Shown here one piece after another: positions 35,298 through 42,370 of a stretch of 64,000 nt of DNA. Below the pieces are notes generated by a model that was not told where the DNA came from, made no database searches, and worked only from the letters and a program-made list of their open reading frames with translations. The stretch is taken from contig CALKCJ010000038.1 in NCBI GenBank assembly GCA_938082375.1, positions 1 through 64,000 on the forward strand. The letters are read 5' to 3'. The position numbers and the translations under genes are program-made. The stretch comes from an uncultured Thermomicrobiaceae bacterium. GTDB lineage: Bacteria > Chloroflexota > Chloroflexia > Thermomicrobiales > Thermomicrobiaceae. Numbering within the stretch: the first letter of the stretch is position 1; each line of letters begins with the position of its first letter.

Positions 35298-36061
35298 CGC
35301 TCGCGGTGATTCTCAAACAGGTGCCCGATGTCGTCGAGGAACTGGCGATCGACCCGTCGGGTACCGACCTCGATCGCGACAGTGTCTCCTACGTCGTCAA
35401 CGAGTTCGACGAGCATGCGCTGGAGGAGGCCCTGCTCCTGCGCGAAGCGACGGGTGAGGACGTGGTAGTGGTGGGCGTGGATACGACGGGCGAGCTTGAC
35501 CAGGCCCTCTATACGGCGCTCGCCAAGGGTGCTCAACGCGCCGTTAAGCTGGTCGGTGACGTCGAGGGCTCCTGGCTGAGTACCCGCGCGCTGGCGGGGC
35601 TCCTGGCACCGGTGATCCGCGAACTGTCGCCGCGTCTCGTCCTGACCGGGGTGCAGGCGCCCGACGACCTCGACGGGCAGCTCGCCCCCACGCTCGGTGC
35701 GCTGCTCGACTGGCCACACACCGGTGTCGTGGTCGGCACCGAGCTGGCGGACGGCCTGGTTCGGGTGCGCAAGGAGCTGTGGGGCGGCATCATGCTCGAT
35801 CTGGAGCTGGCGACACCAGCGGTGCTCGGCATCCAGGCGGCGCGAGCCACGCCGCGCTACGTCCCCGTGGGGAGAGTGCGGCAGGCAATGCGGGAGAGCA
35901 CCATCGAGGAAGTGGAGGTGGAGACGCCGGTCGAGAGCGCACCGAAGCTCTCCAGGCTGCGGGCACCGGAGGCTGCCGGTCGGGCGGAGATGCTGACCGG
36001 CAGTCCCAGTGACGTGGTCGAGCGCATCCTCGAGATCTTGCGCGCGCGCGGGCTGTACTGA
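35294..36061 (+). CDS. etfB: Electron transfer flavoprotein beta subunit
   Basis: A 255-residue subunit of a soluble flavoprotein. It starts 'MTLAVILKQVPDVVEELAID' and has the nucleotide-binding 'VVNEFDEHALEEALLLREA' and 'ALAKGAQRAVKL', where typical EtfB has NPFD and ALAMGADRA. 'VLTGVQAPDDLDGQLAPTLG' replaces the canonical 'GKQAIDGD' segment. These changes mark a specialised branch. Overlap with the HdrC2-B2 gene and the nearby membrane HdrD-like gene suggest it takes electrons from sHdr. Confidence 0.93.
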   Translation: MTLAVILKQVPDVVEELAIDPSGTDLDRDSVSYVVNEFDEHALEEALLLREATGEDVVVVGVDTTGELDQALYTALAKGAQRAVKLVGDVEGSWLSTRALAGLLAPVIRELSPRLVLTGVQAPDDLDGQLAPTLGALLDWPHTGVVVGTELADGLVRVRKELWGGIMLDLELATPAVLGIQAARATPRYVPVGRVRQAMRESTIEEVEVETPVESAPKLSRLRAPEAAGRAEMLTGSPSDVVERILEILRARGLY

Positions 36062-36081
36062 GGGAGAGCGGAGGCAGACGG

Positions 36082-37047
36082 ATGGCAGAGCGAATCCTCG
36101 TTCTCGCGGAGCAGCTCGAGGGGCAGCTCACCGACGTGACATTGGAACTCATTGGCGTCGCCAGGCGGCTCGCCGCCCCGCGCGGCAGCACCGTCGATGC
36201 GCTGGTACTCGGTGAAGGGGTGAGCGCGCTCGCGGCGACGGTGCCGGCTGACCGCACGCTGCTCATGGAACACCCGGCGCTTCGCCTCTTCAACCCGGAG
36301 GCGGCCCAGCGAGCGCTGGAAGCCGTGGCCCGGGAGACATCACCCTGGTTGGTGCTGGTACCCAACACCTCGCTCGGGATGGACGTCGCGGCAGCGGTCG
36401 CCACCCGGCTCGGCTGGCCGCTGGTCGCCTACTGCCAGGCGATCGAGGAGCGCGACGGCCAGCTCGTGGCGACTAGCCAGCTCTTCGGAGGCAAGATCCT
36501 GGCCGACTGCCCCGTGGGGACAGATCACGCCGTCATCTCCGTCCTGGCGGGCGCGTTCTCCAGCGAAGCCGCTGCTCCCGAACCACCGGCTCGGATCGAG
36601 CGGCTTGCGCCACCGGCCGAGCTCGACGGGCTGCGCGTGCGAGCGGTTGGCCTGGAACGACCCGAGGCTGCCGACGTCGATATCACGCGCGCCGAGAAGA
36701 TCGTCGCGGTCGGCCGGGGTATCGAGAGCAAGGAAAACCTGGAACTGGCAGAGGAGCTCGCGGAGGGGCTGGGGGCGGTGGTGGCCGCCTCGCGGCCGCT
36801 GGTGGATGCCGGCTGGCTCCCGCGCTCGCGGCAGGTCGGCAAGTCGGGGCTCAAGGTCAAGCCGAGACTCTACCTGGCACTCGGGATCAGCGGAGCCCCT
36901 GAACACCTGGAAGGGATGCGCGACGCCGAGCTGATCATCGCGGTCAATACGGATCCCAAGGCACCGATCTTCGACGTGGCGCACTACGGCGTGGTCGCTG
37001 ACCTGTTCGAGGTGGCCGAAGCCCTGCAGGAACGGCTCGGAGGGTGA
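36082..37047 (+). CDS. etfA: Electron transfer flavoprotein alpha subunit
   Basis: A 321-residue FAD-binding subunit. The C-terminal FAD domain has 'KIVAVGRGIESKENLELAEE', 'VVAASRPLVDAGWLPRSRQV', 'LYLALGISGAPEHLEGM' and 'LIIAVNTDPKAPIFDVAHYG'. The usual Gln of 'GISGAIQHL' is Glu here (GAPEHL). It is 20 bases after etfB and 4 bases before the membrane protein. It forms the EtfAB heterodimer that shuttles electrons to the quinone-reducing membrane protein. Confidence 0.94.
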   Translation: MAERILVLAEQLEGQLTDVTLELIGVARRLAAPRGSTVDALVLGEGVSALAATVPADRTLLMEHPALRLFNPEAAQRALEAVARETSPWLVLVPNTSLGMDVAAAVATRLGWPLVAYCQAIEERDGQLVATSQLFGGKILADCPVGTDHAVISVLAGAFSSEAAAPEPPARIERLAPPAELDGLRVRAVGLERPEAADVDITRAEKIVAVGRGIESKENLELAEELAEGLGAVVAASRPLVDAGWLPRSRQVGKSGLKVKPRLYLALGISGAPEHLEGMRDAELIIAVNTDPKAPIFDVAHYGVVADLFEVAEALQERLGG

Positions 37048-37051
37048 CCGG

Positions 37052-39082
37052 GTGCTGACGACACCTGAGCGCATCGCGTTTCTCCTGTTGGCGCTCGCCT
37101 CACTGCTGCTGACGCTGCGCGGCGTCCGGCTGATCGTGCGTGCGATCGGCCGGGGGTATGGGCGTCCTTCCTGGGGCGTCTTCCTGCGCCGGGTGATCCC
37201 CGTCAGTCTGGACATCCTGCTGCAGCGGCCCATCTTCCGTACCCGGCCGCTGGTGAGCTTGCTGCATGCCGGCGTCTTCTTCGCCTTCGTCTTCTACGGG
37301 CTGGTCAACGTCCTCGATCTCCTGGAGGGGTTCAACGGCTACAGCACGCTTCACGCCAGCGGCGTCGCCTCCGCCTATAACCTCGTTGCCGACCTCCTCA
37401 GTGTGGCCGCGCTGCTTGGCATGCTCGGCCTGCTGCTCCGGCGCTTCGGCCTCCGCCCCTTCCGCTTCAACCGGGCGGTGTTCCTCTTACCGAGCGTCCG
37501 CTTCGGCATCTCGCGTGACTCCGCGATCGTCGGCGGCTTCATCCTGCTGCACGTCGGCTCGCGCTGGGCCGGGCAGGCAGTGCGGATCGCCGAGAGCGGG
37601 CGCCCGGACTGGAGCCAGCCGACGGCGAGCCTGCTCGCCAGGCTGCTCGGCGGACTCGACGCAGCGACGCTTGCTGTCGCCAGTCACGCGACCTGGTGGC
37701 TGGCGCTAGGGCTGATCCTGGTCTTCCTCCCGTACTTTCCGTACTCGAAGCATATCCATCTCTTCATGGCGCCACTCAACCTGATCCTCCGTGAGGAGAA
37801 GCCCTTGGGGCGGCTCGAACCTCCGGTAGGCAACGGGCAGCTGGGCTCCGCCCGGTTAGAGGAACTGCGCTGGTACCAGATCCTCGACGCCTACGCCTGC
37901 ATCATGTGCAACCGTTGCCAGGACGTCTGCCCGGCCCACGGCACGGGCCGGGCGCTCAGCCCCGCCGCACTGGAGATCAACAAGCGCTACTACCTCAACC
38001 GGAACCTGAACCGCTTCGCCGGGGGTACAACCTCGCCGCCGCTGTTGGAGACCGCGACGAGCCGAGCGGCGGTCTGGTCGTGTACGACGTGTGGTGCCTG
38101 TGTGCGGATCTGCCCGGTCGGCAACCGTCCGATGCTCGACCTGATCGATCTTCGGCGCTCCCTGGTCTTCGCCGGTGACGAGCTCGATCCCAATCTCCAA
38201 GCGGCGCTCGAGAGCCTGAGCCGGTACGGCAACTCGTTCGGCAAGCCGGCCCGGCAGCGAGCACGCTGGGCCAGGGACCTCCCCTTCCCGGTCAAGGACG
38301 CGCGCAAGGAGCCGGTCGAGTACCTCTGGTTCGTCGGCGACTTCGCCTCGTTCGACCCGCGGATGCAGGAGAACACGAAGACGGTCGCGCAGCTCTTTCA
38401 CCAAGCCGGGGTCGACTTCGGCATCCTGTACGAAGACGAATGGAACAGCGGCAACGACGTGCGGCGTGTCGGCGAGGAGGGGCTCTTCGAGCTTTTGGCC
38501 GAGCACAACTTGGCAGTCCTGGGCAAAGCACGCTTCCGGGCCATCGTCACGACCGACCCGCACAGCTACAACGCCCTGCGCAACGAGTACTCCGCGCTGG
38601 GGCTGGACGTTCCGGTCTACCACTACACCGAGGTGCTGGCCGAGCTGCTCGAGCGCGGCCAGCTCCGGCCGTCCAAGCGGCTGCAGGCGGTAGCGACCTA
38701 CCACGATCCTTGCTATCTTGGGCGGTACAACCGCATCACCGCCGCGCCGCGTCGTGTCATCCGGGCGCTGGGCCTGGAGCTCCGCGAGATGCCGCGCCAC
38801 GGCGAGAACACGTACTGCTGCGGCGCCGGTGGCGGGCAAATCTGGATGGACAGCGGCGGCCAGGAGCGGCCGAGCGAGCAGCGGATCCGCGAGGCGATCG
38901 CGCTCGGTGAGGACGTGCGCTTCTTCGTCGTGGCGTGCCCCAAGGACATGGCAATGTACAGCGACGCAGTCAAGACCACCGGCTACGAGCAGCGGTTGAC
39001 GGTGATCGACGTGGCCCGGCTCGTCGCCTGGGCAACCGGCCTCATCGAGCTCGAGCGCGAGGCTGCTCCGGTGAGCGAGTGA
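37052..39082 (+). CDS. Membrane HdrD-like iron-sulfur protein, probable ETF:menaquinone oxidoreductase (EMO type)
   Basis: A 676-residue fusion. Residues 1-245 are a membrane domain of about six helices resembling NarI/HdrE, with candidate haem ligands His72, His167, His212 and His234/236. Two [4Fe-4S] motifs follow: 'CIMCNRCQDVC' (Cys283, 286, 289, 293) and 'CTTCGACVRIC' (Cys344, 347, 350, 354). Then comes an HdrD-type CCG region with 'DPCYLGRYNRI', 'YCCGAGGGQIW' and 'VVACPKDMAMYSDA'. Proteins of this build linked to etf genes act as ETF:(mena)quinone oxidoreductases. The position right after etfA supports the same role. The start is GTG. Confidence 0.88.
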   Translation: MLTTPERIAFLLLALASLLLTLRGVRLIVRAIGRGYGRPSWGVFLRRVIPVSLDILLQRPIFRTRPLVSLLHAGVFFAFVFYGLVNVLDLLEGFNGYSTLHASGVASAYNLVADLLSVAALLGMLGLLLRRFGLRPFRFNRAVFLLPSVRFGISRDSAIVGGFILLHVGSRWAGQAVRIAESGRPDWSQPTASLLARLLGGLDAATLAVASHATWWLALGLILVFLPYFPYSKHIHLFMAPLNLILREEKPLGRLEPPVGNGQLGSARLEELRWYQILDAYACIMCNRCQDVCPAHGTGRALSPAALEINKRYYLNRNLNRFAGGTTSPPLLETATSRAAVWSCTTCGACVRICPVGNRPMLDLIDLRRSLVFAGDELDPNLQAALESLSRYGNSFGKPARQRARWARDLPFPVKDARKEPVEYLWFVGDFASFDPRMQENTKTVAQLFHQAGVDFGILYEDEWNSGNDVRRVGEEGLFELLAEHNLAVLGKARFRAIVTTDPHSYNALRNEYSALGLDVPVYHYTEVLAELLERGQLRPSKRLQAVATYHDPCYLGRYNRITAAPRRVIRALGLELREMPRHGENTYCCGAGGGQIWMDSGGQERPSEQRIREAIALGEDVRFFVVACPKDMAMYSDAVKTTGYEQRLTVIDVARLVAWATGLIELEREAAPVSE

Positions 39083-39558
39083 TGAGTGCACGGATCGAAG
39101 ACACCATCATCGAAGAGCTGGCGGCGCGCTTCTGGAGCCTGGCTCGTGCCCTCGACCGGCTCGACCGCCTCGAGATCGCGCAAGACTTCCCCGGCTGGCT
39201 CGACAGCCTCGGCGAGGACGAGCGCCAGCTCGAAGAGCTCTCGCGCGCGCTCGTCCTGCACAGTCTCGGCGCGGCGCTCGACCCCGTCAACCTCCGCATC
39301 CTCGCCCACCTGCGTCCGGATGAACCGGCCTCGCTGGCTGCGCTCTCCGCACAGTGCGGCCTGGGACGCGTCCCCTTGCACCTGCGGCTGGGGGTACTGG
39401 CGCACGCCGGACTGGCGATCCTGGAGCTCGAGCAGGAGTCGGCACGCGCGACGAGGCTCGGCGAGGCGCTGGCAGCCTGGTTGGAAGGGCTCGCAGCCGC
39501 CCTCCAACACGCGGTCGCGGCTCGGCTCGAGCCGCTCGAGGGACAGGGGAGCGGGTAA
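39082..39558 (+). CDS. Small helical protein with possible winged-helix core
   Basis: A 158-residue protein coded in TGATG overlap with the membrane protein and in a one-base overlap with the zinc-finger gene. The central part 'LDPVNLRILAHLRPDEPASL' then 'AALSAQCGLGRVPLHLRLGV' reads like the helix-turn-helix of an ArsR/MarR-like winged helix, flanked by charged helices. There is one cysteine (in 'AQCGLG'), unlike the two-cysteine sHdrR sensors. It might be a regulator or only a structural subunit. I do not recognise a family. Confidence 0.65.
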   Translation: MSARIEDTIIEELAARFWSLARALDRLDRLEIAQDFPGWLDSLGEDERQLEELSRALVLHSLGAALDPVNLRILAHLRPDEPASLAALSAQCGLGRVPLHLRLGVLAHAGLAILELEQESARATRLGEALAAWLEGLAAALQHAVAARLEPLEGQGSG

Positions 39559-39842
39559 TGGCGGTTCCCTGTCCGTACTGCGACTACCAGGGCCGGCGCA
39601 GCGAGGTGCATGCCCACCTGGCGGAAGCGCACGCGGGTGAGATCTCCTGGGGCGTCCAGGAGCGCACCGGGCACACCTTCGCCACCATCTCATGTCCGTT
39701 ATGCGGGGCGCGCTGGGAGCAGGTACTGCGCAAGGCCCGCCGCGATCCGTCGTTCGTGGAGGAGTTCCGCTTCGAAATCAGCTTGGTGGTGTTCGACCTG
39801 TTGCTTCACCACCTGCGTGGGGAGCACGGGATGGGGGAGTGA
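39558..39842 (+). CDS. Small protein with two C2H2-like zinc fingers
   Basis: A 94-residue protein. The first finger is 'CPYCDYQGRRSEVHAHLAEA' plus His (Cys5, Cys8, then His-x3/5-His). The second is 'CPLCGARW', with 'HHLRGEHG' at the C-terminus as likely ligands. Such paired fingers are uncommon in a bacterial metabolic operon. It lies between the winged-helix-like gene and lbpA2. The role is unknown; DNA binding or metal-linked protein contact are both open. Confidence 0.65.
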   Translation: MAVPCPYCDYQGRRSEVHAHLAEAHAGEISWGVQERTGHTFATISCPLCGARWEQVLRKARRDPSFVEEFRFEISLVVFDLLLHHLRGEHGMGE

Positions 39843-39854
39843 GGGGGCGACGCG

Positions 39855-40292
39855 ATGGCCGAGGTTCGTGGTTGTCAGATTCCTGAAGACCGCTACTACT
39901 GGCCGGAGAAGCACGTCTGGGCGCGGCCGGAGCCGGACGGGACGGTCACCATCGGCATCACGGACACGGCGCAGCACCTCGCCAAGACGATCATCAGCGT
40001 GACGCCGCGCGGTGTCGGCCGCCAGGTACAGCGAGGGAGGAGCGCCGGAACGCTCGAGAGCGGCAAGTGGGTCGGCCCGGTTACCTCGCCGATCAGCGGC
40101 GAGATCGTGGCCGTCAACGACGCGGCGGTGGCCAACCCGAAGCTCTTGAACGAGGATCCGTACGGTGCCGGCTGGTTCGCCCGGATCCGCCCCGATGACT
40201 GGGCGAGCGAGTCGCGCGAGCTGGTGACCGGGGCCGAGGCGGTGGAGGCGTACCGGGCCATCCTCGAGCGCGAAGGGATCTCGTGCGCGTGA
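39855..40292 (+). CDS. lbpA: Lipoate-binding protein LbpA, paralogue 2
   Basis: A 145-residue GcvH-like protein with the lipoyl lysine Lys71 in 'TLESGKWVGPVTSPISGEIV'. It shows the classical sequence 'HVWARPEPDGTVTIGITDTA' and 'LLNEDPYGAGWFARIRPDDW'. The N-terminal 'VRGCQIPEDRYY' carries the shared Cys-x-Ile-Pro. The C-terminus ends 'GISCA' with one cysteine, in contrast to the CxxC of paralogues 1 and 3. It is the copy closest to the LbpA consensus as I know it. It overlaps the third paralogue. Confidence 0.92.
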   Translation: MAEVRGCQIPEDRYYWPEKHVWARPEPDGTVTIGITDTAQHLAKTIISVTPRGVGRQVQRGRSAGTLESGKWVGPVTSPISGEIVAVNDAAVANPKLLNEDPYGAGWFARIRPDDWASESRELVTGAEAVEAYRAILEREGISCA

Positions 40293-40753
40293 GCCCTAGC
40301 GAGGCAGCTCTCGTCTACCGTGGCTGCATCATCCCCGAAGGTCTGCACTACGATGTCGACCGCGACGTCTGGGTGCGCTTCGAGGACGAGAGCGCCGTGC
40401 TCGGGATGACCGACCCGGCACAGACGCGGGCTGGGAAGCTCGTCGCGATCCGCTTCAAGCGTGTCGGCACCGTGGTGCCGAGGGGTCGTGCGCTCGCCAC
40501 CATTGAGAGCGGGAAGTGGGTGGGGCCGTTCCCAGCGCCGTTCACCTGCGAGATCCTGGAGACGAACCAGACCGGCTTCGAGCGCGACATCCTGCTGGCC
40601 AACAAAGACCCCTACGGCGAAGGCTGGCTTGTGCGCGTGCGCCCGCTCGACCGGACCGAGCTGACCTCGCTGGTGACCGGCCAGGAGGCGCTCCGCCGTT
40701 ACCGTGCGCGGATCGACGAGCTCGGTGTCAGTTGCTTCCGCTGTGCCGAGTGA
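40283..40753 (+). CDS. lbpA: Lipoate-binding protein LbpA, paralogue 3
   Basis: A 156-residue protein with Lys78 in 'TIESGKWVGPFPAPFTCEIL'. 'GCIIPEGLHYDVDRDVWVRF', 'VLGMTDPAQTRAGK' and 'LLANKDPYGEGWLVRVRPLD' complete the fold. The C-terminus 'GVSCFRCAE' holds a CxxC. The start may be GTG 40283 or GTG 40289; both overlap the previous gene. An unusual Thr-Cys ('FTCEI') sits where the others have Ser-Gly. It is 22 bases upstream of the lipoate ligase gene. Confidence 0.9.
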   Translation: MRVSPSEAALVYRGCIIPEGLHYDVDRDVWVRFEDESAVLGMTDPAQTRAGKLVAIRFKRVGTVVPRGRALATIESGKWVGPFPAPFTCEILETNQTGFERDILLANKDPYGEGWLVRVRPLDRTELTSLVTGQEALRRYRARIDELGVSCFRCAE

Positions 40754-40775
40754 GCCAAGTGAGAGGAGAGCAGCG

Positions 40776-41849
40776 ATGCTCAGGGTACGGGTCGTCGAAC
40801 TGGGACTGGTCAGCCCGGTTCGTTCCCAGAGCGTCTACCATGCGGTCGGCTACGCTTTGCGCCCTGGCGATCCTCCGACGATCCTGCTCGTCTCGCCCAC
40901 CGACCCCTACGTCTCGATCGGCTTTCACCAGGACGCGGAGCGCGAGGTCGACCTGGAGCACTGCCGCGCTGCCGGGCTGCCGGTCATCCGCCGCGAGGTG
41001 GGTGGCGGCGCGGTCTACCTCGACCACAACCAGGTCTTCACCCAGTGGATCTTCCCCCGCGAAGCTGTGCCGGTGCGCCTGGAAGACCGGTTCGCGCTCT
41101 ACGTCCAGCCGCTGGTCGAGACCTACCGCTCGCTGGGCATCGAGGCCGCCTGGCGACCGGTCAACGACATCCACGTCCGCGGGCGCAAGATCGGGGGCAC
41201 GGGTGCTGCCAGCCTTGGCGAATCGGAAGTGCTGGTGGGCAGCCTGATGTTCGATTTCAACCACCAGCAGATGGCCCGGGTGCTGAAGGTCTCGTCGGAG
41301 AAGATGCGCGACAAGGTCGTCCAGAGCCTGGAGGAGTACGTGACCACCATGCGCCGCGAGCTCGGTGCGGTGCCGCCGCGCGACGAGGTGGTGCAACGAT
41401 ACCTGGACGCGTGCGCGGCGGCACTCGGAGCCGAGCTCGTGCCGGGAACGTTGACTGCTGAGGAAGAGGAGCTCGCAGCGCAACTCGACGAGCGCTTTCT
41501 GTCCGATGAGTGGCTCTTCCAGAAGGGTGGGTTACGCCAACGCGGTATCAAGATCCACGAGGACGTCCGGCTGATGGAGTCGGCGATCAAAGTGCCTGGG
41601 GGGTTGATCCGCGTCATCGTGCGCGTGCATGGCGGTCGAATCGATGACCTCAGTCTCAGCGGCGACTTCACGCTGCTCCCGGCGCTGGGCCTGGCGGCGA
41701 TCGAACAGGCCGTACGCGGGCTAGTAGTGCATCGAGACGAGCTCAGCAGGCGCATCCAGGACGTCTACCGCGCGCTCGGGGTGCAGTCTCCTGGCGTGAC
41801 ACCGGACGACTTCGCCAGTGCGATCGCCCAGGCGGTGCAGGCAGCATGA
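40776..41849 (+). CDS. Lipoate-protein ligase of the sHdr-linked type
   Basis: A 357-residue ligase that should attach lipoate or octanoate to LbpA. The catalytic domain has 'VIRREVGGGAVYLDHNQVFT' (residues 70-89), 'PVNDIHVRGRKIGGTGAAS' with the invariant Lys138, and 'LVGSLMFDFNHQQM'. The C-terminal accessory domain (about 270-345) is fused, with 'GLIRVIVRVHGGRIDDLSLS'. Dedicated fused ligases accompany lbpA genes in sulfur oxidisers. No lipoyl synthase gene is adjacent. The ATG at 40776 follows GAGAGGAGAG. It ends the operon. Confidence 0.9.
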   Translation: MLRVRVVELGLVSPVRSQSVYHAVGYALRPGDPPTILLVSPTDPYVSIGFHQDAEREVDLEHCRAAGLPVIRREVGGGAVYLDHNQVFTQWIFPREAVPVRLEDRFALYVQPLVETYRSLGIEAAWRPVNDIHVRGRKIGGTGAASLGESEVLVGSLMFDFNHQQMARVLKVSSEKMRDKVVQSLEEYVTTMRRELGAVPPRDEVVQRYLDACAAALGAELVPGTLTAEEEELAAQLDERFLSDEWLFQKGGLRQRGIKIHEDVRLMESAIKVPGGLIRVIVRVHGGRIDDLSLSGDFTLLPALGLAAIEQAVRGLVVHRDELSRRIQDVYRALGVQSPGVTPDDFASAIAQAVQAA

Positions 41850-41975
41850 GGACTGCTGGACAGATCTCTGGTCTCGATGCTCGTGGGAGGCGTTGCCTGC
41901 GCGCCCAGGACGCTGGTGGCGCCGGCCGTGGCGAGTCGATCGGTACAGCACTCGAAGGGTGTGCATCGGGCGAGC

Positions 41976-42004
41976 TTGACGCCTTGCGGAGTGGCCGGTA
42001 GAGT
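41976..42004 (+). promoter_or_regulatory. Promoter of the repressor-molybdoenzyme operon
   Basis: TTGACG (41976-41981), a 17-base spacer and TAGAGT (41999-42004) lie in the 225-base gap after the lipoate ligase gene. Confidence 0.75.
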
Positions 42005-42011
42005 TGGGCCG

Positions 42012-42029
42012 GTACCCCAGTAGAGTATC
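42012..42029 (+). promoter_or_regulatory. Candidate operator for the CsoR/CstR-type repressor, site 2 (autoregulation)
   Basis: GTACCCCAGTAGAGTATC matches 17 of 18 bases of the reverse strand of 27815-27832. It begins 7 bases after the -10 box, over the expected transcription start, and 46 bases before the repressor ATG. Confidence 0.7.
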
Positions 42030-42074
42030 GAACACGATGGAGAGCCTCGAAAAGGAAAAGGAGGCTGAGGTCAG

Positions 42075-42353
42075 ATGACATCGCTGGCACAGCTCGATCC
42101 GGCAACGCGACAGGCGCTCGTCGAGCGCCTCAAGCGCATCGAGGGGCAAGCCCGCGGGATCGCCAGGATGGTCGAAAACGGGCGCGACTGCCTGGAGGTC
42201 GTGCAGCAGCTCGCGGCGATGCGTGCGGCCGTCGACAGCCTGGGCGCCGAACTGGTGCAAGTGATGGTCGAGCAGTGTTGGCAGCGCGACGCCGCAGCGA
42301 GTTCCAAGGCCCTCTCTCAGGTCATCAGGACACTCGTGCGGGCCGGTCGGTGA
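42075..42353 (+). CDS. CsoR/CstR family repressor (DUF156), persulfide-sensor type by residues
   Basis: A 92-residue all-helical repressor: 'VERLKRIEGQARGIARMVEN' is the family's DNA-binding and packing helix. The two cysteines Cys39 ('GRDC') and Cys68 ('VEQC') are 29 residues apart, as in both CsoR and CstR. In copper sensors a His lies four residues before the second Cys; here that position is Met64. The loss of the copper ligand fits the CstR branch, which senses persulfides by forming sulfur bridges between the two cysteines. It is 17 bases upstream of the next gene and probably represses its own operon and the sHdr operon. Confidence 0.85.
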   Translation: MTSLAQLDPATRQALVERLKRIEGQARGIARMVENGRDCLEVVQQLAAMRAAVDSLGAELVQVMVEQCWQRDAAASSKALSQVIRTLVRAGR

Positions 42354-42370
42354 GTCGTTCGGGGTGGGGC

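Noticed and set aside
42075..42353. Repressor as a copper or nickel sensor (CsoR/RcnR)
   Set aside because: The His needed in both metal sites is Met64, no copper or nickel exporter is adjacent, and its operator also precedes sulfur genes.
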